Below are positions 47,275 through 58,580 of a stretch of DNA of 64,000 nt, in pieces (the first letter of the stretch is position 1; every line of letters begins with the position of its first letter). The position numbers and the translations under genes are program-made. The stretch is from Albugo candida (lineage: Eukaryota; Oomycota; Peronosporomycetes; Albuginales; Albuginaceae). The notes below the pieces were generated by a model that ran no database searches, was not told the DNA's origin, and saw only the letters and a program-made list of their open reading frames with translations. The stretch is taken from the NCBI GenBank assembly GCA_905220665.1, contig CAJNAR010000001.1, forward strand, positions 310,001-374,000. Direction: 5' to 3'.

Positions 47275-47525
47275 GTTGGAACGTCAACATGTAGTCCATT
47301 GTATGCAACACATATGTCGAGCTTTATCATAAGAACAAGCGCTATCATTTTCCGTACATATGAATTTCTCATGATGTTGAAGCGGAGCTGAATGCAATAA
47401 ACCATCTCGTTACCGAATGGTCAAAAATTATACCCCAAAGGCTTTATGCTTCTCCCTCTTAATGATGCTGATTGAGAAATAAGTTTGGCTTCTTTCGCAC
47501 ATTTAGTCTGTGATATTGACGCAAA
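47275..47525 (-). pseudogene. Relic of a carnitine acyltransferase 3' end
   Basis: The plus strand here matches the intact carnitine acyltransferase gene at 61,996-62,300. Shared words include CAACATGTAGTCCATTG and ATCATTTTCCG, followed in both by a run of related sequence in the same order. In protein terms the relic still reads NGLHV near its end (minus frame), as the intact protein does. Stops and indels break the frame. It lies directly downstream of the intact helical-repeat gene in convergent orientation, the same arrangement as the intact acyltransferase and the helical-repeat relic at 61.2-62.0 kb. How far the relic extends beyond 47,525 is unclear. Confidence 0.75.
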
Positions 47526-48365
47526 GCGCAATAGCGTACCCTACAAGCCAGAAGTTCAAAAGGAGACGCTCTAGAATTCGCAATCTATACGGGGAGGAAA
47601 ACATCAAACAGCGGTATCTGAGTTTTTTGCTAGCAATGCGAGAATGGGTCGATTAGCCTAAAGATGACCTGTGTTGTGTTCTTGCCAGTAAATCACGGCC
47701 TAGATTCAAACAAGCGCCCATCCACGCTTGATCGGCGCCTTACTAACCTGGATAGGCAATCTCTAACGAAGAATGCCGAACCGCATTCTAATCCTTTGGA
47801 GAAAATAGCGTTCCGAACACCTGAGGAAAATAGGGCTGTACTGGTATGGCGTTTACCACCACTGCACTCACATTGAATGAACCAAGCCACGACTATTCTG
47901 AAACGTTAATGGAAGCTCTCAACGTGTGTATTATTCACGGAGGTATAATTGACCTTCCTAGACCAAGGAAGCCTCATTGCAAAACTGCTCCCTACGCCCG
48001 ATCTGAGCGGCGTCATTCGAGAGCTTCTTCAACTCTCTTGAAGATGCCGTCCGTTCCGAATATGTTTATCGAGCCTTTCATCATGTTGGGGCATGCATCG
48101 TGAAATATGAACGTACAGCAGAAGATGCTCCCGAAGGTTTCACATACTCGGCGCTACTTTGATGATGGTCCGAGATTAGAGCTGCAACGTACCGTAGAAA
48201 GTCAGAGATCCCCACAACATGACCGAACCGCTTCAAAAAGAAAGTGATCTTCGCTTCCGTCAATTACATGCGAAATAAACATAGGTTTTTGTTGTCAATA
48301 AAGTCGTGCGAGGCCCAACTATAGCAGATTTTGAGATACTTTAACGTATCAAAGGTTTCCGGAGC
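47526..48365. other. Spacer, probably further decayed acyltransferase sequence
   Basis: Short plus frames at 47664-47876 and 47846-48103 have no domain or splice support. Position suggests continuation of the acyltransferase relic, but the sequence is too diverged to align by eye. Confidence 0.3.
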
Positions 48366-48445
48366 GTTTAGAAGCGCGCAATAGCATTTGCAGCACGCCC
48401 ATTGCACTTAGCGCATTCGCGCCTGCTCTTCCTGTTACAAAAATC
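48366..48445 (-). pseudogene. Diverged relic of the HTH-like gene
   Basis: The plus strand (GCACTTAGCGCATTCGCGCCTGCTC in its core, here cited as CTTAGCGCATTCGCGCCTGC) resembles the right arm of the inverted repeat at 58.4-58.57 kb (CTTAGCGCACTCGTGCCTGC) over about 75 bp. It lies downstream of the first transporter in the same orientation, as the better-preserved copies do for the other two. Identity outside the core is low. Confidence 0.45.
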
Positions 48446-49360
48446 ACCCCTGTCACTCAAAATTAAACATCATTATCTGAACGCAAATACCCGATACGCA
48501 ATAATGAGTAGGTAGGATATTGGCATACATAGACGCATTGGATCAGAATGATGTCCTTACAACGTCATCAGAAAAAAATGCCGAACAGATAGAAACATGC
48601 CAGAATATCGAAGGAGCTCTATCTCGCATTTAGACGTTAATAGGCATCTTGACTTTCCTGGATATCTGGTCGGAATGCCAAGCGGTCAGGCTCGTACGCT
48701 GGCCTCGATATTGCAAATCTACTCGCCCCAAGCACACGCTGGTCGCTGTTGTCGAGAATCAATTAAAGATCTGCTTGATACTTGGTCATAAGAATGCCTT
48801 ACGCAAATTCTTCCGATAGGTTTCAACAGCTCCTTCAAGGCGGCATGAAAATATACCAAAAAGCATTGATAGCAAAATTTTGTGCTTTGATGCAGTGCTT
48901 TTCTTCTTGCCTCGACTTCCGCAAACAAAATCGCAATCACTGAGAAGCAGACCATCACAACCTCAGTGTATGTATCGATTCAAATTGGACCATGTTCGAG
49001 GCTTTGGTACGTAATACTTGCGTCGTCACAGCATGGCAAAAACTATGCACTAAAGCCAAATTCTATCTTTCCTTAGCTGTAAGAGAAAGCTTAATCGTTA
49101 GTACTAACACAGTTGTTGATAACATACTACGGTGACGGCAGCATCAAATGTGCTAGCAGGAAAAAAGAGACCGCGAGGATTATTTCTTACACAAAATGGT
49201 TTAGACTGAACTTTCAGCACATCCCCACGGTCGCTCTTAATCGTACGGTCAGCATGAGCAACATTGCAAGGTAAAGCGAAAGTTTTATCAGGTCAATGCA
49301 TCTAATATCCCTAATATAACAAACGTAGTTGTACTCCGTTTATTCACTTATATATATTGA
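48446..49360. other. Spacer without recognised genes
   Basis: Nothing supported between the HTH-like relic and the 3' end of the first transporter. Short frames here (48597-48791 plus, 48958-48719 minus) have no features. Confidence 0.4.
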
Positions 49361-51067
49361 TTAGCCAGTGCCTCCCCGTACTAATCCGGCGATATCATCG
49401 ATTCCGAGACCCAATGCTAGGAAAAACATTGCGAAAAAAGCAAAAAAAAGAACGAATGGAGCGATGTCAGTGTACCCACCAAACGCTCGTAGTTGTTGTG
49501 CATCCAGCTTCTGATGCGGTAGTAAAGGGACAGCTACAGCACTAAGTCCGTTGATTAGTGCTAGGGTACATACTGAGAGCGTCATTTGTGAAATAGTATT
49601 TGGCGATTCGGAATTCAGCCATGAGACATCACTACTCATCTTCCTGCAAATTGTACGCATTATTGTCGAAATATTACAGCAAAAGGATGAAAAAAGCCCT
49701 GATGTTGCGCCCTCCAGTCCATCTTCAGCCAGTTCTACTGCAGGTACTAGAGCAAATGTATAAAGTATCCCCCCGGAGATTCCTGTCAAAAGTTGAATAG
49801 AATAGTAAAAAATCTCGTTGCGCATAGCCCGCACGTGAAGCACCAGTAAGTTTCGTATAAGATCGATTGCGGCAGCAAACAAGAATCCACAGAGCGCAAA
49901 ACGACGCCACGAGCTATTCATCCACCAAGTTTTCCAAGCTAGCATTACCATCAAGTATATGACAACACGTCCTGTGAGAATGTAAATCTCGGTTGAAGGC
50001 TCGGGATCGACTAAACGTGCTATAAATTTAGTTGCGCTGGAAATATCAAACTTAAGTGTTGCCATCGCAAAAGCCAGAAACAAGGCCACTTGCCATACTG
50101 CGCGCTGATGACACATTCGAAAAAAGCGCTGCATTTGTTGTCCGCGAATGTTGATAAGATCAACATCAGATAGCCTGTTGTCACAATTAGTGCCATGAAC
50201 AGCGTCTTCTTCCGCTTGATAGATGATAAGGGGAATCACAGCCAAACAAATAATACATAGAGTGCCATATATCCAGGCTGAGTGAATTCGGGGAAAAAAA
50301 TCACCTGTCGATGCATCGTATTTTAGCACAATAGCTGTGAAGCATGCACAAACGCATTCGATGATTGTACGAAAGAGAAGGTAATTGATCAGTATGGTCC
50401 CTCGCGTTCGCAAGGGTTCTCTTTGCGATAGCTCAATGATCCGAGCTTCAGTTGCGACCTTAAGAAGTACAATGCCAGCGATACATATTGGGATCAACGT
50501 CATATATACATACAAGACATGAGCAGCCGTATACTTTGAGCTCACAGTATTCGCATTTACAGCTGTCGATAGTGCTGTGAGGCTGGTCAAAGCGAGTGCG
50601 GCAATGATAGCGCCGATGACCATGTAAGGCTTTCTTCGATATTTGCCAACAGGAACAGAATCTGATAGTAATCCAAAGAAAAACCCCAGCGATGTTGGTA
50701 AGCTGACAAGACAAAACGGGCCGAATGGAGGCTCATCGAAATGAAGGCCCAAACTGCTGGGGAGGGAAGGGCGCAAGCAATATCGAATCATTGAGTTAAC
50801 TGAGCAGGAAGCGAACGCAGCGGCCAAAAGACCGTACTGATTTTTGGAAAATAAAAACACTTCTCCACCCCCACGAAGCGCTCCTAGTTGTTCGTAATTA
50901 AAAAATTTCGCACCTGCTACAAAACGCTTATAATGATCAAATGGCATTTCACTCCATTGAGTCCCAGAGTCTGAATCTGACAATTTTTTATGATGATGAG
51001 TTTCTCCGCTCAAAACGTTGTAATTGCCAGATATTCGTTTTGGGCTCAACTCGATGGACAGAGCCAT
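49361..51067 (-). CDS. Folate-biopterin transporter (BT1/FBT) family-like membrane protein, copy 1
   Basis: Intron-free, 568 residues, about 12 predicted transmembrane helices. The loop after the second helix of the transporter core reads FFGLLSDSVPVGKYRRKPY, matching the G-x-x-S-D-x-x-P-x-x-x-Y-R-R-x-P-Y signature of the BT1/FBT branch of the major facilitator superfamily. Other shared text: RFVAGAKFFNYEQLGALR before helix 1, IIELSQREPLRTRGTILIN, MCHQRAVWQVALF, and near the end VELAEDGLEGATSGLFSSF. Substrates of the oomycete members are mostly unknown; folate or pterin transport is a family-level guess. All three copies in the window share these motifs and length, so they are recent duplicates. 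ATG at 51067. Confidence 0.85.
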   Translation of the reverse strand: MALSIELSPKRISGNYNVLSGETHHHKKLSDSDSGTQWSEMPFDHYKRFVAGAKFFNYEQLGALRGGGEVFLFSKNQYGLLAAAFASCSVNSMIRYCLRPSLPSSLGLHFDEPPFGPFCLVSLPTSLGFFFGLLSDSVPVGKYRRKPYMVIGAIIAALALTSLTALSTAVNANTVSSKYTAAHVLYVYMTLIPICIAGIVLLKVATEARIIELSQREPLRTRGTILINYLLFRTIIECVCACFTAIVLKYDASTGDFFPRIHSAWIYGTLCIICLAVIPLIIYQAEEDAVHGTNCDNRLSDVDLINIRGQQMQRFFRMCHQRAVWQVALFLAFAMATLKFDISSATKFIARLVDPEPSTEIYILTGRVVIYLMVMLAWKTWWMNSSWRRFALCGFLFAAAIDLIRNLLVLHVRAMRNEIFYYSIQLLTGISGGILYTFALVPAVELAEDGLEGATSGLFSSFCCNISTIMRTICRKMSSDVSWLNSESPNTISQMTLSVCTLALINGLSAVAVPLLPHQKLDAQQLRAFGGYTDIAPFVLFFAFFAMFFLALGLGIDDIAGLVRGGTG

Positions 51068-51408
51068 TGAAAGAGATTGATTCCAATTTGAGATTGACCT
51101 TTGGATTCATTCCATAAATCGTGATGATGGGTGCAGGGCGCAATGCCTGTGTGCGTGAGCTTAGGGACTCTAGGGGCCTGTATCCCTACACCTCACTCTC
51201 CATTTGAAAAATATATAGTTGGAATATTTGTTAGGGGCGTATTTTTCGGTAGGCAGCATAAATGTATAGATACAACTCGTTCGCAGGTCGACAGGCGAGA
51301 AGCTTGCGTGTCTCTCGGTATGGACAGTTGCGACGACAAAAGTACAGTACAATGAGTCTTGTAGAATACATTATACAAGTACTCACCTAATATAAAGTTC
51401 AACTGACC

Positions 51409-52230
51409 ATGAATTCTTCGCTTGCACCTCTTGGCATAGCCCATATTTCGCGATTTTTACGCCAGACATCTGAGCTCGAGAGCATTAGACCATCCCACGC
51501 CATGCAGACAATGCGAATAGCATATGTAAGCAATACAAAATTTGAATGCTCTAATCTAGATTCGACGAACAATTGGATCAAAACTGCGCTGATTTGAATT
51601 CTGACCGCTGTTTATCTCACAAAGCCGAACCTAGAGTGCGCAATTAGACACGTGAAGACCCTCTTCTATTGTTTGATGCAAATAACATTGATGTTGATTT
51701 AGCAGGAAGCGCGATCCATTCCACCGCAAACTCGATAGTAATCACCAACTTTTATGAAGTATGAATACCAGTCAATGTGACTGAATGAAAAGTGTTACTC
51801 ACCAAGCTGAAGTTTACTTCGTGTCTTGCACCATAAGATAAGTCTTATGCAGAAATCAATAGAGGTGAAGCAAAGCGACAACCACATAGAGCGATCTATA
51901 AGGAGATACGTCAGAAGTTTGGCCCGTATTATAATAGCATCAACCGAGATTGAGAATGCCAAGCGTAGCAGAAACTGTCAACTTGCAATGCAAATTAAAC
52001 GACGAGTTTCTGATGAAAATGCAGTTATTGCACACACGATGAAGCGAATAAAGACTAGACATTCGAAAAACGAAAGTAATAATCGAATACTTGCATTCAG
52101 ACTCTCTTTTCTGCTCGTGAAGCTTCACATGGCAAGCTCCTTGATATTTATGCGATAGGTTTATCGGAATAAGTGGCTGAAAGTGTATTGAAAAATTGCT
52201 AATACACAGTAGCAAAGCTATTTCACTTCA
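51409..52230 (+). pseudogene. Relic of the mitochondrial helical-repeat gene (copy next to transporter 1)
   Basis: Runs colinear with the intact gene at 46,089-47,158. Matches are clear at 51,500-51,580 (counterpart 46,278-46,350; GCTCTAATCTAGATTCGACG against GCTCTAGTCTAGACTTGACG), at 51,600-51,660, at 51,945-52,040 (IENAKRSRNCQLAMQI against IENAKRRGDTKLAVQI) and across the former intron and last exon. Frame shifts and stops break it into short frames at 51409-51597 and 51826-52158. It starts about 340 bp from the divergent transporter copy 1. Confidence 0.85.
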
Positions 52231-54810
52231 TAACGACAAGCAGCGACAGAGAAATAAGCCACGATTGTGCCAGACCAGTTCGGTCTTATCAATTCGATTC
52301 AGATGCAGGAAGGAGCGCCGAAGCAAAAAATCGGACGGCTGCTTCATGCTGTTACCCAGGAGGTACATATAGCTCTCACTTCTCTGGTTTGACTCTGTTT
52401 GTAGTACGCCCCTCTTAGCGACTTCGCTTGGTTACGAGCGCACAATTAAACGTTGGATGACGTAATCTTTTGGAGCTCTTGCTGCTACTTGTGAACAAGC
52501 AGACACGCACTGCTGGTCGTCACATCTATTTAATCGTCAACAAAGCAAAATCCGTCGGCTCAATACGTTTAGCCAAACTTGAAGCTACAAATGCTTTCAT
52601 TCAATGTGACCATCTTTATGAGCCCTCTAGATGCCGGAAACATGAGCTTGTTTATAGCCCTGGCTGCCAAGCTTCTGCCTCGACGTACCGTCGATCGCTT
52701 TGATCAGCTTCTGCAACGGTCGCTAAGGCTTTGTACAAGCTACCATCATAGTTTTCCCGTGCATCGCCCTAATCAGATATATCTCCCCGACACAACATAT
52801 GTTCTTCTCTCTCAATGTCGATATTCTTGCAGTATGCGGTGGACCAAGTCAGCAAGATCGTCTGTTAAACAAACTACCACAACGCCTTTAGTAGTAATGT
52901 ACAAATAGCTCGGACGGCTGTAGTGACGGAAGTTCGCAACGCAATGAAGTGCAATTTTGACGTGCCGTAGTAGGATGGAAATCTGTATGCACAATTGTGC
53001 CAATTCTTTTTAGCCTTTTTAATGCTACTAGAGCGATCCCGATCCTTTTTTCGAAAGTGGTCAGCTTGAAATCATATTTTGCACATTACCGGATGGTTGG
53101 TTTGACATGTACAACTATTTGATAGACTATACTGTCAGGCGGTATATGATCAACACTCACAGGTCGCTTCATGCAATCTCAATTATATGTATATGTACCA
53201 ATAGAGACAGGTTCAAATCATCTTAATGGTATTGTTCGAACCCCACGCCCGTATTCACCACGAAAAGAAATTGTTGGTTTACGAGGTATTTCCATGCAAC
53301 ACGTACACTAGTCCGTGGTCTTGTAGAACTGTCCGTACAGATCAAAATCTCTTCTTCCATGTACGACCGCGTGAGGTCAGGCAACGCGAGTAGACAATTG
53401 CAACATTGCGATTCAGGACGCTGGGTACCTTGGAGTGATAATACTTCTCGTCCATTCTACTCATTATGGCTTATCTTTGATGCCTCACTACCAGCAATAG
53501 CTGATGGCAAAAATGATCTGATCACTTCGATGATCGAGCGTCTTCTATTCCCTATTGTGAGAATGCCCGGGGGACCGAACAACTGCTATTACCAAGTTAC
53601 CGAATTTGTCATTTTTTTCACACATGATATCATCATTTATCATTCATTATTGGCAGTGTTTCAATCATCATACATCACGCAGATGCAATAATACAAATCA
53701 TATATCGTATCCCACAAATGCAAGACATCATACCAATCAGACATAACTGCATTAAAGGGCATGACATCGTCTTTGACTGTGGCTGCATAACACAATATCA
53801 ATGTGCTCACGATATAGCACAAACTCTTTTGAACAAGCTTTTGGAGGATGTAAATCCATTCTTAGTCGTTTTTGCTTCACACCCTCAGTTGATTACTCGA
53901 TTAGCTTCGTGTCATAGTGAAAGGCACAAATAAGGTCTCGTGCGGACAAGTTGATTTGATGGAGTTGAGCTTTTGAAATGAATTATTGTGCACTTTCTGC
54001 AAAATAAATCTAAGGAAAACTTTGTAGAGGTTTTAATGACGCACGTACTTGAATACACGTATTTTGCATGACACAACAAAACTGATTTCAGGTTCGGCTT
54101 TGTAAGATATGGAGGAGTGGCATTGTTCGTCGAAGTCAGACTGGTGCCTTTGATCTTGTTCGCAACTATTCAACTAAAGCAGGGATATATATATTGAATA
54201 TTGCTTACAGACAAGAATGTTGAATTGGCTATGTTCTCGAAAGGATTTAGTTCTTTAATTTGCTCATTCGTCTCTGCTGCTCTTTGTATAATTCGCAACA
54301 AGTTGAGACTTTAGCGTGCGAAGTAAACGTACAATGTTTGATGATCTAAACAGGGATAAGTATATGTATGCTGATATAAGTGTCGACATGCCAAGAAATG
54401 AATGCTCTCACTTGAAACGAGAATACTTGGCCTGATCAACTGATACTCTTTTGGCAATAAAGCATTCTGATGATCTTTACCTCCTGTAGCCAGTTCTATT
54501 AGCCGCGTTTTAGTTAAAGTGATTCACATTACCTTACGCCAAAGAAAAAGTGAATTGAAGGAATCGATGCTGATTAAAGGAATATAGTAGGCGACTACTT
54601 GATCTATGCCTATGGACCTGCATACAAGTGCGCATCGATACAATTGTAGCGTATATCGCAAGATACGATCCCTATACATTTCCTTCATGTATGGAGTGAG
54701 AGATAGGTGTAGGGGATACAAGCTCATCAAATGCGTTGCCTCTGCACGCAGAAGCATGCTTTATTGTTATCACAGTTCGACAGCAAGTCATTCATCAAAT
54801 TATTTGGTCA
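52231..54810. other. 2.6-kb decayed spacer with promoter of transporter 2 at its right end
   Basis: No gene supported. Plus frames at 52579-52908, 53359-53691 and 53718-53933 have no recognisable domain, no splice chain and no conserved motif. By the block model, further remains of an acyltransferase and helical-repeat copy would be expected here but I could not align any. About 54,690-54,725 resembles the upstream side of transporter 1 (51,170-51,200, opposite strand). Confidence 0.4.
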
Positions 54811-56520
54811 ATGACTCCATTCAGTGAGTCGAGTCCAAGACTACCATCAGAGAACTTTGAAATTTATAATGAAAATACTCGTTATCATAAGAAAATGTCA
54901 AAGAAAGACTCTGAGACTCAATTGAGTGTGCTACCATCTGATCTTGATAACCGGTTTGTCGCAGGTGCTAAGTTTTTCAATTATGAGCACCTAGGAGCGC
55001 TTCGTAAAGGTGGAGAAGTTTCCTTGTTTTCTAAGGACCAGCATGGTATTTTGGCCGCCATGTTTGCTTCCAACTTAGCGTATGGAATGTTGGGATATTG
55101 CTTGCGCCCTGCCCTTCCAAGAAGTTTGGGGTTTCATTTCGACGAGCCTCCATCCGGCCCATTTTTCCTCACCGTCTTACCACTATCGCTTTGTTTTTTC
55201 TTCGGAATACTGTCCGATTCTGTTCCAATTGCCAAATATCGAAGAAAGCCTTATATGATCATCGGTATTGTCATTGCAGCACTCGCCTTAATTAGCCTTG
55301 CAGCTCTATCGACAACTGTGAATGCGAAAACACTGAGCTCGAAATATACGGCTTCCCATCTCTTGTATATATACATGTCGTTAATGGCAGTGTGTGTTGC
55401 TGGGATTGTACTTGTCAAAGTCTCAACTGAAGCTCGAATCATTGAGCTCTCTCAGAGAGAACCCTTGAGGACACGAGGGACCATATTGATCAACTACCTT
55501 CTTCTTCGTACACTCGTCGAGTGCATTTGTACATGGATCTCAGCTGCGTTGTTGAGATATAACGCATTGACGAATGATTTTTCTACCCGAATTCACTCCG
55601 GCTGGATATATGGTATTCTATGTAGTATTTGCTTGGCTGTAATTCCTATCATCGCATATCGCACGGGAGAAGATGTTGTTAATGGCACGGATTGCGACAA
55701 TAGGCTATCTAATGCTGAATCAATCAACATTCGTGGACAAAAATTGAAGCGCTTTTTTCGAATGTGCCATCAGCGAGCTGTTTGGCAACTCGCCTTGTTC
55801 CTGACATTTGCAATCATTACAGTTCGTTTCAAGTTTTCCAACGCAAGTAATGTTATAGCACATCTAGTCAACCCCAAGATCACAGCCATGATTTATATTG
55901 CCGGAGGTCGTGCTGCAATGTGTTTTATGGTGATGCTAGCTTGGAAAATTTGGTGGATGAACAGCTCGTGGCGTCGATTTGTCCTCTGCGGATTCTTGCT
56001 TGCTGTCTTGTTCGATCTTATTCAAAGCCTGCTGGTGCTCCACGTGAGAGCTATGCGCAACGAGATATTTTTTTACTGCATCCAAACTCTGTCGGGAATT
56101 ACTGAGGCTATACATTATATATACACGCTGGTACCCGCAGTGGAATTGGCTGAACTTGGATTGGAGGGCGCAACATCCGGACTTTTTTCATCTTTTTGTT
56201 GCATTATTTCGACAACGATGTGTGCGATTTGCAGGAAGATGAATAGTGATGTCTCTATGTTGGTTTCCGTATCGTCCCGCAATGTTTTAAAAGTGACGCT
56301 TCTGATGTGCATTCTAGCACTAGTCAACGGACTTAGCGCTGCAACTGTTCTTTTACTGCCACACCAAAGGCTGGACGCACAACAAATACGGGCGTTTGGT
56401 GGATATACTCGTTCCGCTCCAACTGTTCTATTTCTTATCTACTTTGGAATGCTTTTCGTAGCATTGGGTCTCGGAATTAACTTTATTGTTGAACTGGTGC
56501 GTACCTCACTGGCTAAGTAA
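54811..56520 (+). CDS. Folate-biopterin transporter (BT1/FBT) family-like membrane protein, copy 2
   Basis: Intron-free, 569 residues from the ATG at 54811 (MTPFSESSPRLPSEN); the open frame extends to a TTG at 54736. Same architecture as copy 1: RFVAGAKFFNYEHLGALRK, the family loop FFGILSDSVPIAKYRRKPY, ELSQREPLRTRGTILINY, MCHQRAVWQLALF and VELAELGLEGATSGLFSSF. It is on the opposite strand to copies 1 and 3. It lacks the frameshifts seen in the surrounding relics, so it is presumably under selection. Confidence 0.85.
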   Translation: MTPFSESSPRLPSENFEIYNENTRYHKKMSKKDSETQLSVLPSDLDNRFVAGAKFFNYEHLGALRKGGEVSLFSKDQHGILAAMFASNLAYGMLGYCLRPALPRSLGFHFDEPPSGPFFLTVLPLSLCFFFGILSDSVPIAKYRRKPYMIIGIVIAALALISLAALSTTVNAKTLSSKYTASHLLYIYMSLMAVCVAGIVLVKVSTEARIIELSQREPLRTRGTILINYLLLRTLVECICTWISAALLRYNALTNDFSTRIHSGWIYGILCSICLAVIPIIAYRTGEDVVNGTDCDNRLSNAESINIRGQKLKRFFRMCHQRAVWQLALFLTFAIITVRFKFSNASNVIAHLVNPKITAMIYIAGGRAAMCFMVMLAWKIWWMNSSWRRFVLCGFLLAVLFDLIQSLLVLHVRAMRNEIFFYCIQTLSGITEAIHYIYTLVPAVELAELGLEGATSGLFSSFCCIISTTMCAICRKMNSDVSMLVSVSSRNVLKVTLLMCILALVNGLSAATVLLLPHQRLDAQQIRAFGGYTRSAPTVLFLIYFGMLFVALGLGINFIVELVRTSLAK

Positions 56521-57618
56521 TAATCGATGGAAATAAACGCAATACTGCTATCATGGCTTTTCTAGTGCACAACTCTCATGGGACCGACGTATGATCTGTT
56601 GACTACGGTGACCTGACAGTCTGGGATGTACTGCTCGTTGACGCAGCGAACCCTTCTGGTAGCTTGGTCAATTGTGCGGTCCAATAATACAGACTTTAGA
56701 ACGACAGTTTTATCTTTCGCGCAGGATTTATTCCTTATTTTTGCACCTCGCACGCTTTTGACCACTATAATTTGCTAGCATAATCGATTTCACCAAACTG
56801 ACTCAGATCGCTACTAATACTCGAACGCAGTACACGACTCAATTATTATGGAGCATTATGATTCAATTATTACGTGGGATCGCTGATGGTGCGCGGTAGG
56901 CAAGTTCTGAACAAGCACTGTCGTATATAGCGGCCTTACGGGACTACTTTAATGCTCAGAGCGGATTCAAGAATCAAAACTCCTAAATTGCTTGTTGTGT
57001 TGCTCTATTCAGGACGTCGCCTAGGTTCTATACCTTATAGTGATTCTTGCAAGCCAATGACAGGTTGTCGAGGTTTGCATGTGCAAACTTGGATACTGTG
57101 CGACGAATATAATAGATGTTACTTTTCTTACCGAAAGAGGTAACACGAACTACGAAATCTACCGTGTTTTCACGAATGTAGTACAACATACACTCCCTTC
57201 TTAGTAATGTTCGGGATTTTTTCCGAGCACGTAAATCCTACAGGATTGTATGATCTTCTGACACAAATGGCTGCATAGCTTCAATAATTGAACTTCTAAC
57301 GTTACGTACCTTGTGACATGTTTTTCCGTTTCAGTTCTTCTTCAACGTCCGAACATGCCCCTTCTTGACGAAAGCACTTTGGTAGGGTTCCCGTATTCCG
57401 TCACAATTATATGCTTAGGGGAAGATAGCGACATTGGATTGGTAGGTGGATACAGTCTTCGTGTGGTTTCGGGAATCGATGCACCCCTTCCGCACTTACA
57501 GAGCTTGCAAATATGAATTTGAGCTCTCATTCCTGCCATGCCATATGCGCGTCAGACACTACATTCTCAAGGTTGAAATATGGAATTAGCAATTCGGACA
57601 GACACATACTATTAGACC
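56521..57618. other. Spacer without recognised genes
   Basis: About 1.1 kb downstream of transporter 2. The frames minus 56765-56562 and plus 56952-57143 show no domain. Nothing else seen. Confidence 0.4.
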
Positions 57619-58017
57619 GTGCTGAGGTATTTTTTGGCGGTTGCGGTTTTGTGCTCCTACACGACAAAACGAGGCCACCAACTGGAGGTCACGTTCAAGA
57701 CCCTTATAAGGAAGACTTGCATAAATGGTAGTGGTGTGTACGGTGCCGGTATTTCAATGCGTCTACGAGCATCTCTTCGAGTTCATGATTTTATGCTCAC
57801 CAATCCGCTGTCTATTTTTGAGAGCATTCCAAATGCAACGCTGAGGGAAGGGATGCTTTTCGGCTCACAAAATGACTGGCTGAGCAGGCACGAGTGCGCT
57901 AAGCATTTTGGCCGTTCTAAGAAGACAATTCGCGCATTTGTGAGAACGATCTCGGAAAATCAACGTTGCGGAGCTTCTCGAGAAACTCGTCAGGCTGATC
58001 CGACTACCCAGTTTTGA
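57619..58017 (+). pseudogene. HTH-like gene fragment (left copy)
   Basis: An open frame of 132 codons, first codon not ATG-supported beyond MLRYFLAVAVL. The informative part is its end: DWLSRHECAKHFGRSKKTI then RAFVRTI, which has the spacing of a helix-turn-helix (two helices with a G/S turn). The right copy at 58.4 kb carries the same segment. Downstream, a shifted frame reads NVAELLEKLVRLIRLP, and the right copy has NIAELLEKLVRLIRL, so an intact ancestor probably continued there and both copies are broken. Family unknown: a transposase N terminus or a small DNA-binding protein are both possible. Confidence 0.5.
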
Positions 58018-58565
58018 ATACCCCTACTAGGTATTTCTGAAATACAATCAGACAAGTGTGCTGTGTTGTCATTGTGTTTGTTTGGTTCAACGTTTCTCTT
58101 GGCTGAAAAATTGGGTGCAACGCTGTTAGACTGCAAATCTTCATTTAGCTAGGAATCAAATGAGGTTCTTGGTCACCCTTGCTCATAAGGTGGAGGAATG
58201 CGCTGGCTTATTCGGAGAAGTTGCAGATTTATCATCAAACAGATACGGATTAAAGTTAATCAGGTACTGGAACCTTGAAATCAGACTAACGTCCTTCTGA
58301 TGATCGAGTTAGTCTCGATATTATGCTTGAGTGTCAACAGCTTTATTATCGAACGTGCCAGGAGGTCTCTGACAATCAAGAACCGATTTGTGGTCACGGA
58401 ACATCAAACATTGGATAGTCGGATCAGCCTGACGAGTTTCTCGAGAAGCTCCGCAATGTTGAGTTTTTGAGATCGTTCACAAATGCGCGAATTGTCTTCT
58501 TAGAACGGCCAAAATGCTTAGCGCACTCGTGCCTGCTCAGCCAGTCACTTTGTGTGCCGAAAAGA
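57857..58565. repeat. Imperfect inverted repeat, arms of about 154 bp
   Basis: Left arm 57857-58010, right arm 58411-58565 in opposite orientation, spacer of 400 bp. The arms differ at roughly a dozen places and by a 2-bp indel (GTGAGAACG against GTGAACG). Each arm contains the HTH-like coding segment. The arms lie downstream of transporters 2 and 3, which are themselves in opposite orientation, so the repeat is most simply the meeting point of two inverted block copies. Confidence 0.85.
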
Positions 58566-58580
58566 ACGACTGATAGTCTT
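58405..58580 (-). pseudogene. HTH-like gene fragment (right copy)
   Basis: Minus-strand counterpart of the fragment at 57,619-58,017. It encodes WLSRHECAKHFGRSKKTI and RAFVNDLKN, then breaks; the conserved NIAELLEKLVRLIRL part is in another frame and ends at a TGA near 58,405. It lies about 257 bp downstream of transporter 3 on the same strand. Confidence 0.5.

Noticed and set aside
53200..53250. tRNA gene, from box-B-like GGTTCAAATC and GTTCGAACCCC
   Set aside because: No matching box A, acceptor stem or cloverleaf could be formed on either strand.
52231..54600. Possible acyltransferase and helical-repeat relics of blocks B and C
   Set aside because: No colinear run of matches found; only position suggests them.
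57857..58565. Terminal inverted repeats of a single DNA transposon
   Set aside because: The arms contain coding sequence and flank only 400 bp without a transposase; inverted block copies explain them better, though a mobile origin of the HTH-like gene is not excluded.
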